Of a stretch of DNA of 5,486 nt, positions 1-5,486 are shown piece after piece. Position numbers and translations under genes: made by a program. The stretch's first letter is position 1; every line of letters begins with the position of its first letter. This stretch comes from DASZHA01 sp049644325 (GTDB lineage Bacteria > Chloroflexota > Dormibacteria > DASZGP01), in contig JBARRR010000179.1 in the NCBI GenBank assembly GCA_049644325.1, positions 1 through 5,486 of the forward strand. Reading direction: 5' to 3'. The notes beneath the pieces were generated by a model. That model was not told the DNA's origin. It did not search any database and saw nothing but the letters and a program-made list of their open reading frames with translations.

Positions 1-40
1 GCGCGTCGCCTCGGCGTCCCGCATCTCGCTGATTATCCCG

Positions 41-68
41 GCCCGGCGGGCCCAGCGGACCGCCGGGC
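41..68 (+). terminator. Strong GC hairpin, possible terminator or attenuator
   Basis: Bases 41-49 (GCCCGGCGG) are perfectly complementary to 60-68 (CCGCCGGGC), giving a 9-bp all-GC stem with a 10-base loop. It lies between a possible gene end (TGA at 30-32) and the promoter-like region before the peptidase. No T-tract follows, so it is not a classical intrinsic terminator. In high-GC bacteria such stems are sometimes called terminators, but termination here is inference. Confidence 0.4.
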
Positions 69-85
69 GCCGACCGTCCAGCCGC

Positions 86-91
86 TATTCT
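86..91 (+). promoter_or_regulatory. Candidate -10 element for a leaderless peptidase transcript
   Basis: TATTCT fits the TAnnnT pattern of a -10 hexamer and is the only AT-rich patch in this stretch. Transcription about 7 bases after its last base would begin at about 98, within a few bases of the ATG at 101. There is no purine-rich Shine-Dalgarno before that ATG, so a leaderless mRNA is a reasonable reading. No good -35 box is visible. Confidence 0.35.
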
Positions 92-100
92 TGACCGGCT

Positions 101-1381
101 ATGGCAGCAGCCGAGATATCCCACCTCGACAACGGGCTGACGGTGTTGACCGTCCCTGGTGGGACCGGGTCGATGTCCGCGATGCTGTTCGTCGGCGCCG
201 GTTCCCGCTACGAGGCGCGTGAGGAGGCGGGCACCGCCCATTTCCTGGAGCACCTCTTCTTCAAGGGCACCCCCAAGCGCCCGACCACCCTCCAGATCGC
301 CACCGAGATCGACTCCCTGGGGGCGCGTTTCAACGCCTTCACCTCAGAGGAGTACACCGCCTACTTCGTAAAGGGCGCCGCTGACTACACCCAGAACAGC
401 GTCGACGTCATCGCCGACATGCTCAAGAACGCGCTGATCCCGGCGGAGGAGGTGGAACGCGAGCGGGGCGTGGTCCTCGAAGAGATGAAGATGTACGAGG
501 ACAACCCCCAGGCCAAGGTCCACCAGCTGATCGGCCGCGCGATCTACGGCGACACCCCCCTGGGATGGGGCGTTATCGGCTTCCCCGAGGTCATCAGCAG
601 CGTCAGCCGCGACCAGGTGGCCGCCTACCGGGAGCGCTTCTACGCCCCCAGTCGCATGACCCTGGTGCTGGCCGGCAACGTCACCCACCAGACCAACATG
701 GCCCTGGCCAGCGAGTACTTCGCCGACATCGCGGCACGAGACACCGCCACCGCCCCGCCTGGCAAGTTCGGGCCCATCGGCGGCGAGCAGGTCGAACGCG
801 ACATCCAGCAGGCCAACATCTGCCTGGCCCTCCCCGGCCTCTCGCACACCGATCCCGAGGCGGACATCGTCGCGGCTCGCGTGATGTCGGCGATCCTGGG
901 TGGCTCGATGAGCAGCCGGCTCTTCATCTCGGTTCGTGAGCGCCAGGGTCTCTGCTACACGGTCAGCGCATCACTGGACATGGCCGCCGACATCGGCTCG
1001 ATGATCATCTTCACCGGCACCGACCCCGACAAGGCGAGCACCGCGGTGGCATCGATCATCGCTGAGATGGAGAAGATGGTGAACGAGGGGATCACCGACG
1101 AGGAGCTGGAGAAGGGGCGGGCGATGCTCAAGGGGCGCTACGTCCTCGACCGCGAGGACTCGATGGCGATGGGCTACCTCGCCGCCGCCGAGCTCCTATA
1201 CCGCGGCCGCGTCATCCCCATGGCCGAGCAGTTCGCCCTCATCGACGGCGTCACCTCCGACCAGGTCGCGGCGATGGCCAGCCGCTACCTCAAGCCGGCC
1301 GAGATCCGCCACGCCGTCGTCGGTCCTCCCGGCCTCGATATCTCCGACGTCCTGACCCAGGCTCGCGGCGCCGCCGCCTGA
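101..1381 (+). CDS. M16 family zinc metallopeptidase (processing-peptidase-like)
   Basis: A 426-residue single-chain M16B-type peptidase, the size usual for bacterial homologues of mitochondrial processing peptidase. The inverted zinc motif HxxEH is intact: His47, Glu50 (catalytic base) and His51 in HFLEHLFFKG. Glu127 in GVVLEEM lies exactly 76 residues after His51, as expected for the third zinc ligand. The C-terminal half carries the conserved R/Y signature around GGSMSSRLF...VRERQGLCY (Arg280, Tyr286), which helps bind substrate in the clamshell chamber. All catalytic parts are therefore present and the enzyme should be active. There is no signal peptide or membrane segment, so a cytoplasmic location is expected. 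The physiological substrate is unknown. The ATG at 101 is chosen because the protein begins one short strand before the family homology and a -10-like element sits just upstream. The next gene starts 5 bases after the TGA, suggesting cotranscription. Confidence 0.93.
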   Translation: MAAAEISHLDNGLTVLTVPGGTGSMSAMLFVGAGSRYEAREEAGTAHFLEHLFFKGTPKRPTTLQIATEIDSLGARFNAFTSEEYTAYFVKGAADYTQNSVDVIADMLKNALIPAEEVERERGVVLEEMKMYEDNPQAKVHQLIGRAIYGDTPLGWGVIGFPEVISSVSRDQVAAYRERFYAPSRMTLVLAGNVTHQTNMALASEYFADIAARDTATAPPGKFGPIGGEQVERDIQQANICLALPGLSHTDPEADIVAARVMSAILGGSMSSRLFISVRERQGLCYTVSASLDMAADIGSMIIFTGTDPDKASTAVASIIAEMEKMVNEGITDEELEKGRAMLKGRYVLDREDSMAMGYLAAAELLYRGRVIPMAEQFALIDGVTSDQVAAMASRYLKPAEIRHAVVGPPGLDISDVLTQARGAAA

Positions 1382-1386
1382 CCGCG

Positions 1387-2607
1387 GTGGCCGACGACGC
1401 CGTGCAACCCGGCCTCCTCAGCCGCGCGCGCCTGGCCGAGCTCTCCGGCTTCAATGACGCGGAGGTCGACGAGATCGAAAGGGCCGGCATCATCCATCCC
1501 AGCGACGGCGGCTATCGCGGCGCCGAGCTGACCAAGCTACAGCTGGTGCGCCAGGTGGCCGACCACGGCGGCGGCCTCGCCAACGTCATCGAGAAGTACC
1601 TCGATGGCGGCTACTCCCTCAGCTTTCTTGACATGGTCCTTCCCTTCGGCGGGGAGCTCTCAGACACCACCTACCGGGAGGCCCTGGAGAAAAACGGCAT
1701 CCCCGAGGACGAGTACGAGGCGATGATGCGGGCGATGGGCCTGCCCACCCCGCCGCTGGACCAGCCGGCGCGGCCCGACGAGGTCGAGGCGATCAAGGGC
1801 TATAGCCAGTTGCGTGCCCTGCCGATTCCCGCGGAGGCTCGCCTCCACGCCCTCCGCGTCACCGCCGAGGGCATGCGCCGCGCCGCCGAGGCCCAGTCGG
1901 ACCTGTTCCGCACCTACATCGTCGAGCCGTTGATCATGGCCCACAAGGACCGCCTCGAGGAGGGCAACCAGCTGGTCAGTGAGATCAGCGCCCGCGCCAA
2001 CCCAACGGCTGCCGGGCTGACATCGTGGATCTACCAGCGCTACCTCGAGCACGAGGCCATCACCAGCGTCACGGAGCGCATGGAGCTGGCGGTCTCGGGC
2101 AGATCGCCTGTGCTCCACCGCGAGAAGGACCCCGCGGTGGCCTTCGTGGACCTCACCGGCTACACGGTTCTGACCGCCGACAGCGGTGACCGGGAGGCGG
2201 CCGAGCTGGCCCAGAAGTTCAACGATCTGCTGATGGACACCACCCGCAAGCACGGCGGCCGCGTCATCAAGACCATGGGCGACGGCGCCATGCTCTTCTT
2301 CGACCGCGGACGGCAGGCGGTCCTCACCGGGCTGGAGCTGACCGAGGGCGGTCCCGCCGCCGGCCTGCCGCCGCTCCGTGTCGGCATCAACCGCGGCCCG
2401 GTGGTGGCTCAGTCAGGCGACTACTACGGCACCACCATCAACGTGGCGGCACGGATCTCCGACTACGCGCGGCCCAACGAGGTTCTGCTCTCCACGGCTG
2501 TGCTCGCCGAGGGCGCCAACGACATCGACCTCGAGGAGATTGGCGAGGTTACCCTGAAAGGAGTGGCACAGCCGGTACGACTGTTCAGGGCCCGGCCGGC
2601 GGCATAG
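1387..2607 (+). CDS. Class III adenylate cyclase with N-terminal regulatory region
   Basis: A 406-residue soluble protein that should make cAMP from ATP. The C-terminal cyclase domain (about 248-400) has every expected residue: metal-binding Asp255 (FVDLTGYT) and Asp299 (KTMGDG), adenine-specifying Lys295 and Asp345 (GDYYG), and transition-state residues Asn352 and Arg356 (NVAAR). The Lys/Asp pair favours ATP over GTP. The N-terminal 240 residues have no membrane segments. About 10-75 looks like a MerR-type winged-helix fold, including YRGAELTKLQLVRQV. About 95-235 is helical and resembles the autoinhibitory pH-sensing region of the mycobacterial cyclase Rv1264; both assignments are by eye. 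The GTG start at 1387 lies 5 bases after the peptidase stop with no clear Shine-Dalgarno, so translation is probably coupled. The metal and base-recognition residues make the catalytic call secure; the regulatory signal is inference. Confidence 0.92.
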   Translation: MADDAVQPGLLSRARLAELSGFNDAEVDEIERAGIIHPSDGGYRGAELTKLQLVRQVADHGGGLANVIEKYLDGGYSLSFLDMVLPFGGELSDTTYREALEKNGIPEDEYEAMMRAMGLPTPPLDQPARPDEVEAIKGYSQLRALPIPAEARLHALRVTAEGMRRAAEAQSDLFRTYIVEPLIMAHKDRLEEGNQLVSEISARANPTAAGLTSWIYQRYLEHEAITSVTERMELAVSGRSPVLHREKDPAVAFVDLTGYTVLTADSGDREAAELAQKFNDLLMDTTRKHGGRVIKTMGDGAMLFFDRGRQAVLTGLELTEGGPAAGLPPLRVGINRGPVVAQSGDYYGTTINVAARISDYARPNEVLLSTAVLAEGANDIDLEEIGEVTLKGVAQPVRLFRARPAA

Positions 2608-2652
2608 TCAGCCTGACGCTGGGCCGGTGATTGGTCTGGGAGGACTACATCG
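2608..2652 (+). promoter_or_regulatory. Short intergenic region with Shine-Dalgarno for the DUF1003 gene
   Basis: The 45 bases after the cyclase TAG include GGGAGG at 2638-2643, 9 bases before the ATG at 2653. This is the clearest ribosome binding site in the window and fixes that start. No convincing terminator or -10/-35 pair is visible, so the gene may be read from the upstream operon. Confidence 0.55.
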
Positions 2653-3303
2653 ATGACAATAAATGGGGCGCTGAGCAGCGTCCGTCACCTTCGCCGGCAT
2701 CGGGACGACGAGTTCCCGGTGAATAACGTCAACGACCTGCACGACAGCTCCATGTCGACCGGGCAGCGCATCGCAGACGCAGTGGCCCGGAATGTAGGCT
2801 CCTGGCGCTTCATCATCATTCAGAGCAGCCTGCTGTTTCTTTGGATCTTGGCCAACGCGCTGTTCGCGCTGAACCAGTACTCCGCCAACGGGTTCAACTT
2901 CAGCGCCTGGGATCCCTACCCGTTCATCCTGCTCAACCTGGCCCTGAGCTTCCAGGCGGCGTACGCGACGCCCATCATCATGATGAGCCAGAACCGGCAG
3001 GCGGACAAAGACCGCATCTCGGCCGAGCACGACTACCACATCAACATCCGCTCCGAGGCCACCGTCCACGCCGTCCTGGATCACCTCAAGGCGCAGGACG
3101 ACGTCATCATCTCGATCCTGCGCAGCCTGGAAAAAGTGCACGGCATCGAGCCCAGCGAAGAGCAGAAAGCCGCCGAGGAACGCCTACAGAAGGCGACCGC
3201 ATACGAGGACCGCATGGTCAAGCGCTGGGTCCGGCAGGAGGAGAAGGAGTCCGGGCTGGCGCCCGCCGCGCCGGGGGCGGCAGGCGGGGGTCCGTCGAGC
3301 TAA
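2653..3303 (+). CDS. DUF1003 family two-helix membrane protein
   Basis: A 216-residue inner-membrane protein of unknown function. After a polar N-terminus the family core starts near NVGSWRFI (about 48). The first hydrophobic helix covers about 52-74. The family hallmark WDPYPFILLNL follows, leading into the second helix (about 88-111), and then the conserved MMSQNRQADKDR. A long charged helical stretch (about 114-195), probably cytoplasmic and partly coiled-coil, ends in an Ala/Gly/Pro-rich tail (about 201-216) that is probably disordered. DUF1003 proteins are widespread in bacteria and none has a function I can name with confidence. The GGGAGG site 9 bases upstream supports the ATG at 2653. 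The gene converges on the selenoprotein gene, with only 15 bases between the two stop codons. Confidence 0.9.
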   Translation: MTINGALSSVRHLRRHRDDEFPVNNVNDLHDSSMSTGQRIADAVARNVGSWRFIIIQSSLLFLWILANALFALNQYSANGFNFSAWDPYPFILLNLALSFQAAYATPIIMMSQNRQADKDRISAEHDYHINIRSEATVHAVLDHLKAQDDVIISILRSLEKVHGIEPSEEQKAAEERLQKATAYEDRMVKRWVRQEEKESGLAPAAPGAAGGGPSS

Positions 3304-3318
3304 CCCGACCCAGCGGCG

Positions 3319-3591
3319 CTAGTCCCGCGGCAGTGCAGGCCCGATCCGCTCCTCCACCAGCCTTGCCACCTCGCCGGGCTCGGCGTGGCGCTTGAGCGCG
3401 GCCTTGCTGTAGATCAGCTCGCCATCGAGGATCACCTCGAAGCGGCCGCCGGAGCTGGGGATCAGCTGTATTCCCTTGATCGCCGGCGCCCAGTTGGCCA
3501 GCAGCTCGTCCGTCAGACCGACGGCCCTAGGGACATAGTTTCAAGGGACGCAGAACTCGATCGATATTTCGTGGGTGGGGTTCATCGCCAT
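3319..3591 (-). CDS. SelW-like (Rdx family) selenoprotein with in-frame TGA as selenocysteine
   Basis: Read on the minus strand through the TGA at 3543-3541, this gives a complete protein of 88 or 90 residues ending on TAG at 3321-3319. Numbering from the ATG at 3585, the N-terminus runs EISIEFCVPU, with Cys12 and Sec15 forming the C-x-x-U redox motif, followed by NYVPRA. In Cys homologues this reads as the familiar CVPCNY. The C-terminal half has the expected Rdx features: SSGGRFEV, DGELIYSK and RHAEPGEV. Length and order match the SelT/SelW/SelH superfamily of thioredoxin-fold oxidoreductases, whose cellular substrates are mostly unknown. Codons after the TGA keep the strong GC3 bias of the neighbours, so the frame is still under coding selection. 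A SECIS-like hairpin follows the TGA. Start options are ATG 3591, GTG 3594, or ATG 3585 with AGGTG 6 bases before it. The alternative is a recent TGC-to-TGA nonsense mutation. Confidence 0.85.
3510..3524 (-). promoter_or_regulatory. Candidate bacterial SECIS element
   Basis: On the minus-strand mRNA, CCGUC (3524-3520) pairs perfectly with GACGG (3514-3510) around a 5-base loop GGUCU. The loop begins 21 bases after the UGA (3543-3541). Known bacterial SECIS elements are stem-loops just downstream of the UGA, inside the coding region, with a G in the first two loop positions for SelB binding; this hairpin satisfies those features. The 5-bp stem is short, and I could not fold the region by computation. 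Confidence 0.6.
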
Positions 3592-3615
3592 CACCTGCAA
3601 ATGTAACCTCAGGCC
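3592..3615. promoter_or_regulatory. 24-bp divergent promoter region between selenoprotein and Smr genes
   Basis: Only 24 bases separate the two divergent starts. On the plus strand TAACCT (3604-3609) ends 7 bases before the Smr ATG at 3616, the exact spacing for a leaderless transcript. On the minus strand TACATT (3605-3600) would start RNA at about 3593, next to the GTG/ATG choices at 3594 and 3591. The two hexamers share two base pairs. No consensus -35 box is obvious. The promoter call is inference from spacing and local AT content. Confidence 0.4.
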
Positions 3616-4026
3616 ATGCCCCGCCGTCGACCGCGACCCTGGCAACCTGATCGTCCCGGGCGTGGCCGGCCCGCGCCGAGGGCATCCGGGGGCGGAGGCT
3701 CGCGGTCGCGACGGCTCGACCTGCACGGCTACGACGTCGCCACGGCGGTGGACATCGCGCTGCGGGTGGTGCGCGAGGCCTACGACAACGGCTACCTCGA
3801 GGTGGAGGTGCTGCACGGGGCGCGCGACGTGGTCGACCCTGTCCACCCTGGCGAGGGTCGAGGCGGGATCAAGTGGGAGCTCCGCCGCATGCTGGACCGG
3901 GGCCAGTTCGACGCCTGGGTCAGTGGGGCGGACGCGCTGGAGGGGAGCATCCGCTTCCGCCTCCGCAACAACCCGCGACAGCGCCCAGAACGATGGAGTG
4001 ATGTCCCCCCACCCACGCGCGGCTGA
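3616..4026 (+). CDS. Smr-domain protein
   Basis: A 136-residue protein with an Arg/Pro/Gly-rich, probably disordered N-terminus (1-32) that may bind nucleic acid, then a Smr domain (about 33-118). The opening LDLHG motif is at 34-38. The helix ATAVDIALRVVREAYDNG follows, then the strand LEVEVLHGARD (62-71), which is the position of the usual HGxG motif. The family glycine turn appears later as GRGGIKWEL (81-89), so there seems to be an insertion of about ten residues between the HG and the G-rich turn. Smr domains are nucleases or nucleic-acid-binding modules, known from the C-terminus of MutS2 and from stand-alone proteins. Which activity applies here cannot be read from sequence. The ATG at 3616 is supported by a -10-like hexamer 7 bases upstream and by the absence of any Shine-Dalgarno. 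It converges on the 97-residue minus-strand gene. Confidence 0.82.
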   Translation: MPRRRPRPWQPDRPGRGRPAPRASGGGGSRSRRLDLHGYDVATAVDIALRVVREAYDNGYLEVEVLHGARDVVDPVHPGEGRGGIKWELRRMLDRGQFDAWVSGADALEGSIRFRLRNNPRQRPERWSDVPPPTRG

Positions 4027-4030
4027 GCCG

Positions 4031-4060
4031 CGTCGCCACCGCTAGGCGGCGGTTTCGACG
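4031..4060. terminator. Hairpin between convergent genes, possible bidirectional terminator
   Basis: CGTCG (4031-4035) pairs with CGACG (4056-4060), and inside it ACCGC (4038-4042) pairs with GCGGT (4049-4053). A 2x2 internal loop separates the two stems and the apical loop has 6 bases. It lies at the meeting point of the Smr stop (4026) and the minus-strand stop (4042). There is no long T-run on either side, so termination is likely at best. Confidence 0.35.
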
Positions 4061-4335
4061 CTCAGGTCAGGCTGGGATTCGCGTGCCGGCCGGGCCGCGC
4101 GGCGCTTGCGCGGCATGCGCTGGGTGCCGCTCACGTCGGCGCGGGAGATCAGCTTCTGGCGCCAATCCAGCAGCATGTCGCAGAACTCGGACAGTCCGAG
4201 CTCGTGGCGCTCAAGGCGCTCGGTGCGGTCATTCAGCAGGTCGACGACGACCAGGTTTTTGTCCAGCTCGACCAACCGGCCGGGTAGACCACAGTCCTTG
4301 ATCGCCTGTTCGAGGGCGGCTGCTTTGGCGTCCAT
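4042..4335 (-). CDS. Hypothetical protein, 97 residues
   Basis: I do not recognise this protein. Coding is supported by strong G/C third-position bias on this strand, a clean ATG in an AT-rich divergent promoter region, and tidy packing against its neighbours (15 bases from the convergent Smr stop, 58 bases from the divergent nth start). The N-terminal 35 residues look like a helix followed by a strand pair (GRLVELDKNLVVVDLLN). About 36-65 is a charged amphipathic helix region (RTERLERHELGLSEF, then DMLLDWRQKL). The last third is very basic (RMPRKRRAARPAR, 73-85) and probably disordered, which could suit nucleic-acid binding. It has two cysteines (15 and 52), not arranged as a metal motif. 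No signal peptide or membrane segment is present. Two shorter plus-strand frames overlap it but lack comparable support. Confidence 0.6.
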   Translation of the reverse strand: MDAKAAALEQAIKDCGLPGRLVELDKNLVVVDLLNDRTERLERHELGLSEFCDMLLDWRQKLISRADVSGTQRMPRKRRAARPARESQPDLSVETAA

Positions 4336-4393
4336 GACTATCTAAATAACTCAAGTCAGGTCGGATTCTTTCCATCTTTACGAGAATTTACGG
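4336..4393. promoter_or_regulatory. AT-rich divergent promoter region for the hypothetical gene and nth
   Basis: These 58 bases are strikingly AT-rich against the GC-rich surroundings, as expected of a bidirectional promoter. On the plus strand GAGAAT (4382-4387) ends 7 bases before the nth GTG at 4394, again matching a leaderless start. On the minus strand TATTTA (4348-4343) and TAGATA (4344-4339) are -10-like matches just before the ATG at 4335. Neither start has a good Shine-Dalgarno. Confidence 0.5.
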
Positions 4394-5196
4394 GTGGCAG
4401 TTTTGAAACGCCCAGGCAACACCGCCCGGGCCCGGCAGAAGGGCAGGAAGCCCAAGGGCCGGCTCAAGCGCGGTACCCCGGCGGAGATCAGGGCGCGCGC
4501 GCTGGAGGTCGCCCGGCGACTTGCCCTGGCCTACCCCGAGGCCAAGACCGCCCTGGTCCACGACAACCCCTTCCAGCTGATCGTGGCCACCATCCTCAGC
4601 GCCCAGACCACCGACGAGAGCGTCAACTCCGTCACCCCCACGCTCTTCGCGCGCTACCCCGACGCGCGGGCCCTGGCCGACGCCAACCCCGGGGACGTCG
4701 AGAAGATCATCGTGCCAACCGGCTTCTTCCGGAACAAGACGCGCTCGATCATCGCCTGCGCCCAGGCGCTGGTGGAGCGCTTCGGCGGCGAGGTCCCACC
4801 GCGGATGGAGGACCTGGTCACGCTGCCTGGCGTCGGCCGCAAGACTGCCAACGTCGTCCTCGGCGTGGCCTGGGCGATCCCGGGTTTGGCGGTGGACACC
4901 CACGTCACCCGCCTGGCCTGGCGGCTCGGGCTGACCAAGCACACCGACCCGGTGAAGATCGAGGCCGACCTCTGCAAGATCCTGCCCCCGGAGGAGTGGA
5001 CCAACTTTGGCCTGCGCATGATCCTCCACGGTCGCCAGGTATGCACGGCCAAGAAGCCCAACTGTCCCGCCTGCGTGCTCAACGACATCTGCCCCTCAGC
5101 GCCGTTGTTTGGCTTCGTACCGCCGGCGCAGAACCTCACCGAGGCCGGTGCCATGGGAGCTAACAGCGGCGCTAGGCACCTGGGGAGCGACGTGGC

Positions 5197-5200
<4 letters not shown>
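4394..5200 (+). CDS. nth: Endonuclease III, iron-sulfur DNA glycosylase/AP lyase
   Basis: A 268-residue bifunctional base-excision-repair enzyme that removes oxidised pyrimidines and cleaves at the resulting abasic site. The helix-hairpin-helix motif LPGVGRKTANVVLG (144-157) carries the catalytic Lys150. The catalytic Asp168 is in AVDTHVTRLAWRLGL. The [4Fe-4S] cluster motif C-x6-C-x2-C-x5-C is complete with Cys217, Cys224, Cys227 and Cys233. The first 27 residues are very basic (RQKGRKPKGRLKR), a common DNA-binding extension in high-GC bacteria. About 35 residues follow the last cluster cysteine. This tail is longer than in E. coli Nth (about 211 residues) and shows no recognisable motif. The GTG at 4394 has no Shine-Dalgarno but fits a leaderless start. 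The stop codon overlaps the ATG of the downstream AraC-type gene (ATGA). Confidence 0.95.
5147..5180 (+). repeat. Inverted repeat in the 3' end of nth, before the AraC-type gene
   Basis: GGTGCC (5147-5152) is the reverse complement of GGCACC (5175-5180), with a nested AGC/GCT pair (5158-5160 with 5171-5173). It lies within the unconserved nth tail, directly before the GGGGAG and ATG of the next gene. It could be an operator, a translation-control hairpin, or chance. Confidence 0.3.
5182..5187 (+). promoter_or_regulatory. Shine-Dalgarno for the AraC-type regulator
   Basis: GGGGAG is 9 bases before the ATG at 5197 and supports that start over the in-frame GTG at 5209, which has no purine-rich site in front of it. 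Confidence 0.45.

Positions 5201-5486
<286 letters not shown>

Larger units (their letters stand above)
1..100. other. Upstream flank, probable end of an unseen upstream gene
   Basis: No complete gene fits here. On the plus strand one frame is open from the left edge to a TGA at 30-32, and a second is open to a TGA at 92-94; either could be the tail of an upstream gene. The first would place a stop just before the hairpin at 41-68. Neither tail is long enough to recognise. M16 peptidase genes often follow pnp (polynucleotide phosphorylase) in bacteria, but nothing in these bases proves that here. Confidence 0.3.

Noticed and set aside
344..847. Minus-strand 167-codon frame opposite the peptidase
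   Set aside because: Antisense shadow caused by GC-rich codon structure. No motif, while the plus strand has all M16 residues.
1660..2253. Minus-strand 197-codon frame opposite the cyclase
   Set aside because: Antisense shadow. The plus strand encodes an intact cyclase across the same bases.
2608..3141. Minus-strand 177-codon frame opposite the DUF1003 gene
   Set aside because: Antisense shadow of a clear family member, rich in Val, Asp and Gly, with no motif.
3304..3330. Weak GCGG/CCGC hairpin between the DUF1003 and selenoprotein stop codons
   Set aside because: The stem has only 4 bp with an 8-base loop and no T-tract, so I could not support it as a terminator.
3319..3591. Reading the SelW-like gene as a pseudogene broken by a nonsense mutation
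   Set aside because: The single TGA falls exactly on the redox cysteine position, the rest of the frame is intact with normal codon use, and a SECIS-like hairpin follows. A random nonsense mutation would not be expected to meet all three conditions, though it is not fully excluded.
3385..3606. Plus-strand open frame across the selenoprotein gene
   Set aside because: It is the antisense shadow of the SelW-like gene. The translation shows no family features, while the minus strand matches a known family from end to end.
3541..3846. Minus-strand frame of 101 codons ending at the TGA 3543-3541
   Set aside because: Its upstream two thirds are antisense to the Smr gene and show no protein features. 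Only its last 14-16 codons are real, as the N-terminus of the selenoprotein, and the TGA is read through rather than being the stop.
3575..4045. Longer plus-strand frame overlapping the Smr gene
   Set aside because: The translation is rich in Ser, Thr, Arg and Cys, typical of an out-of-frame reading of GC-rich DNA. The 3616 frame has the LDLHG motif.

Overview
This is a high-GC bacterial window (strong G/C bias at third codon positions, GTG starts, and several starts without a convincing Shine-Dalgarno but with a -10-like hexamer at the right distance for leaderless transcription). This style fits Actinobacteria or a high-GC Chloroflexota-type lineage (Chloroflexi, Dormibacterota); the sequence does not decide between them. 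The cyclase resembles actinobacterial class III enzymes. The partial AraC-type regulator at the right edge belongs to a family I know mainly from Actinobacteria.

Layout. Positions 1-100 hold a strong GC hairpin and probably the end of an upstream gene. Then come a complete M16 zinc peptidase (101-1381), a class III adenylate cyclase with a long regulatory N-terminus (1387-2607, only 5 bases later, so probably cotranscribed), and a DUF1003 two-helix membrane protein (2653-3303). A minus-strand gene follows at 3319-3591. It is invisible to ordinary ORF calling because an in-frame TGA interrupts it. Divergent from it is a Smr-domain protein (3616-4026). This converges on an unrecognised 97-residue minus-strand protein (4042-4335), which is divergent from endonuclease III (nth, 4394-5200). 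An AraC-family regulator starts in an ATGA overlap with the nth stop and runs off the right edge (5197-5486).

The main discovery is the minus-strand gene at 3319-3591. Read through its TGA at 3543-3541, it is a complete SelW-like (Rdx; SelT/SelW/SelH superfamily) thioredoxin-fold protein whose redox motif is C-V-P-U, with TGA at the position of the second cysteine of the usual CVPC motif. A stem-loop with a GG-starting apical loop lies 21 bases after the TGA, matching the bacterial SECIS pattern. The gene ends on TAG. Three other genes here use TGA as an ordinary stop, so the recoding would be local. The organism should therefore encode the selenocysteine machinery (SelA, SelB, SelD, tRNA-Sec) elsewhere.

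The genes do not form one pathway. The peptidase and cyclase look like one operon. The others are small housekeeping or stress-type units (DNA base-excision repair, redox, Smr, membrane protein) arranged as divergent and convergent pairs with very short spacers.
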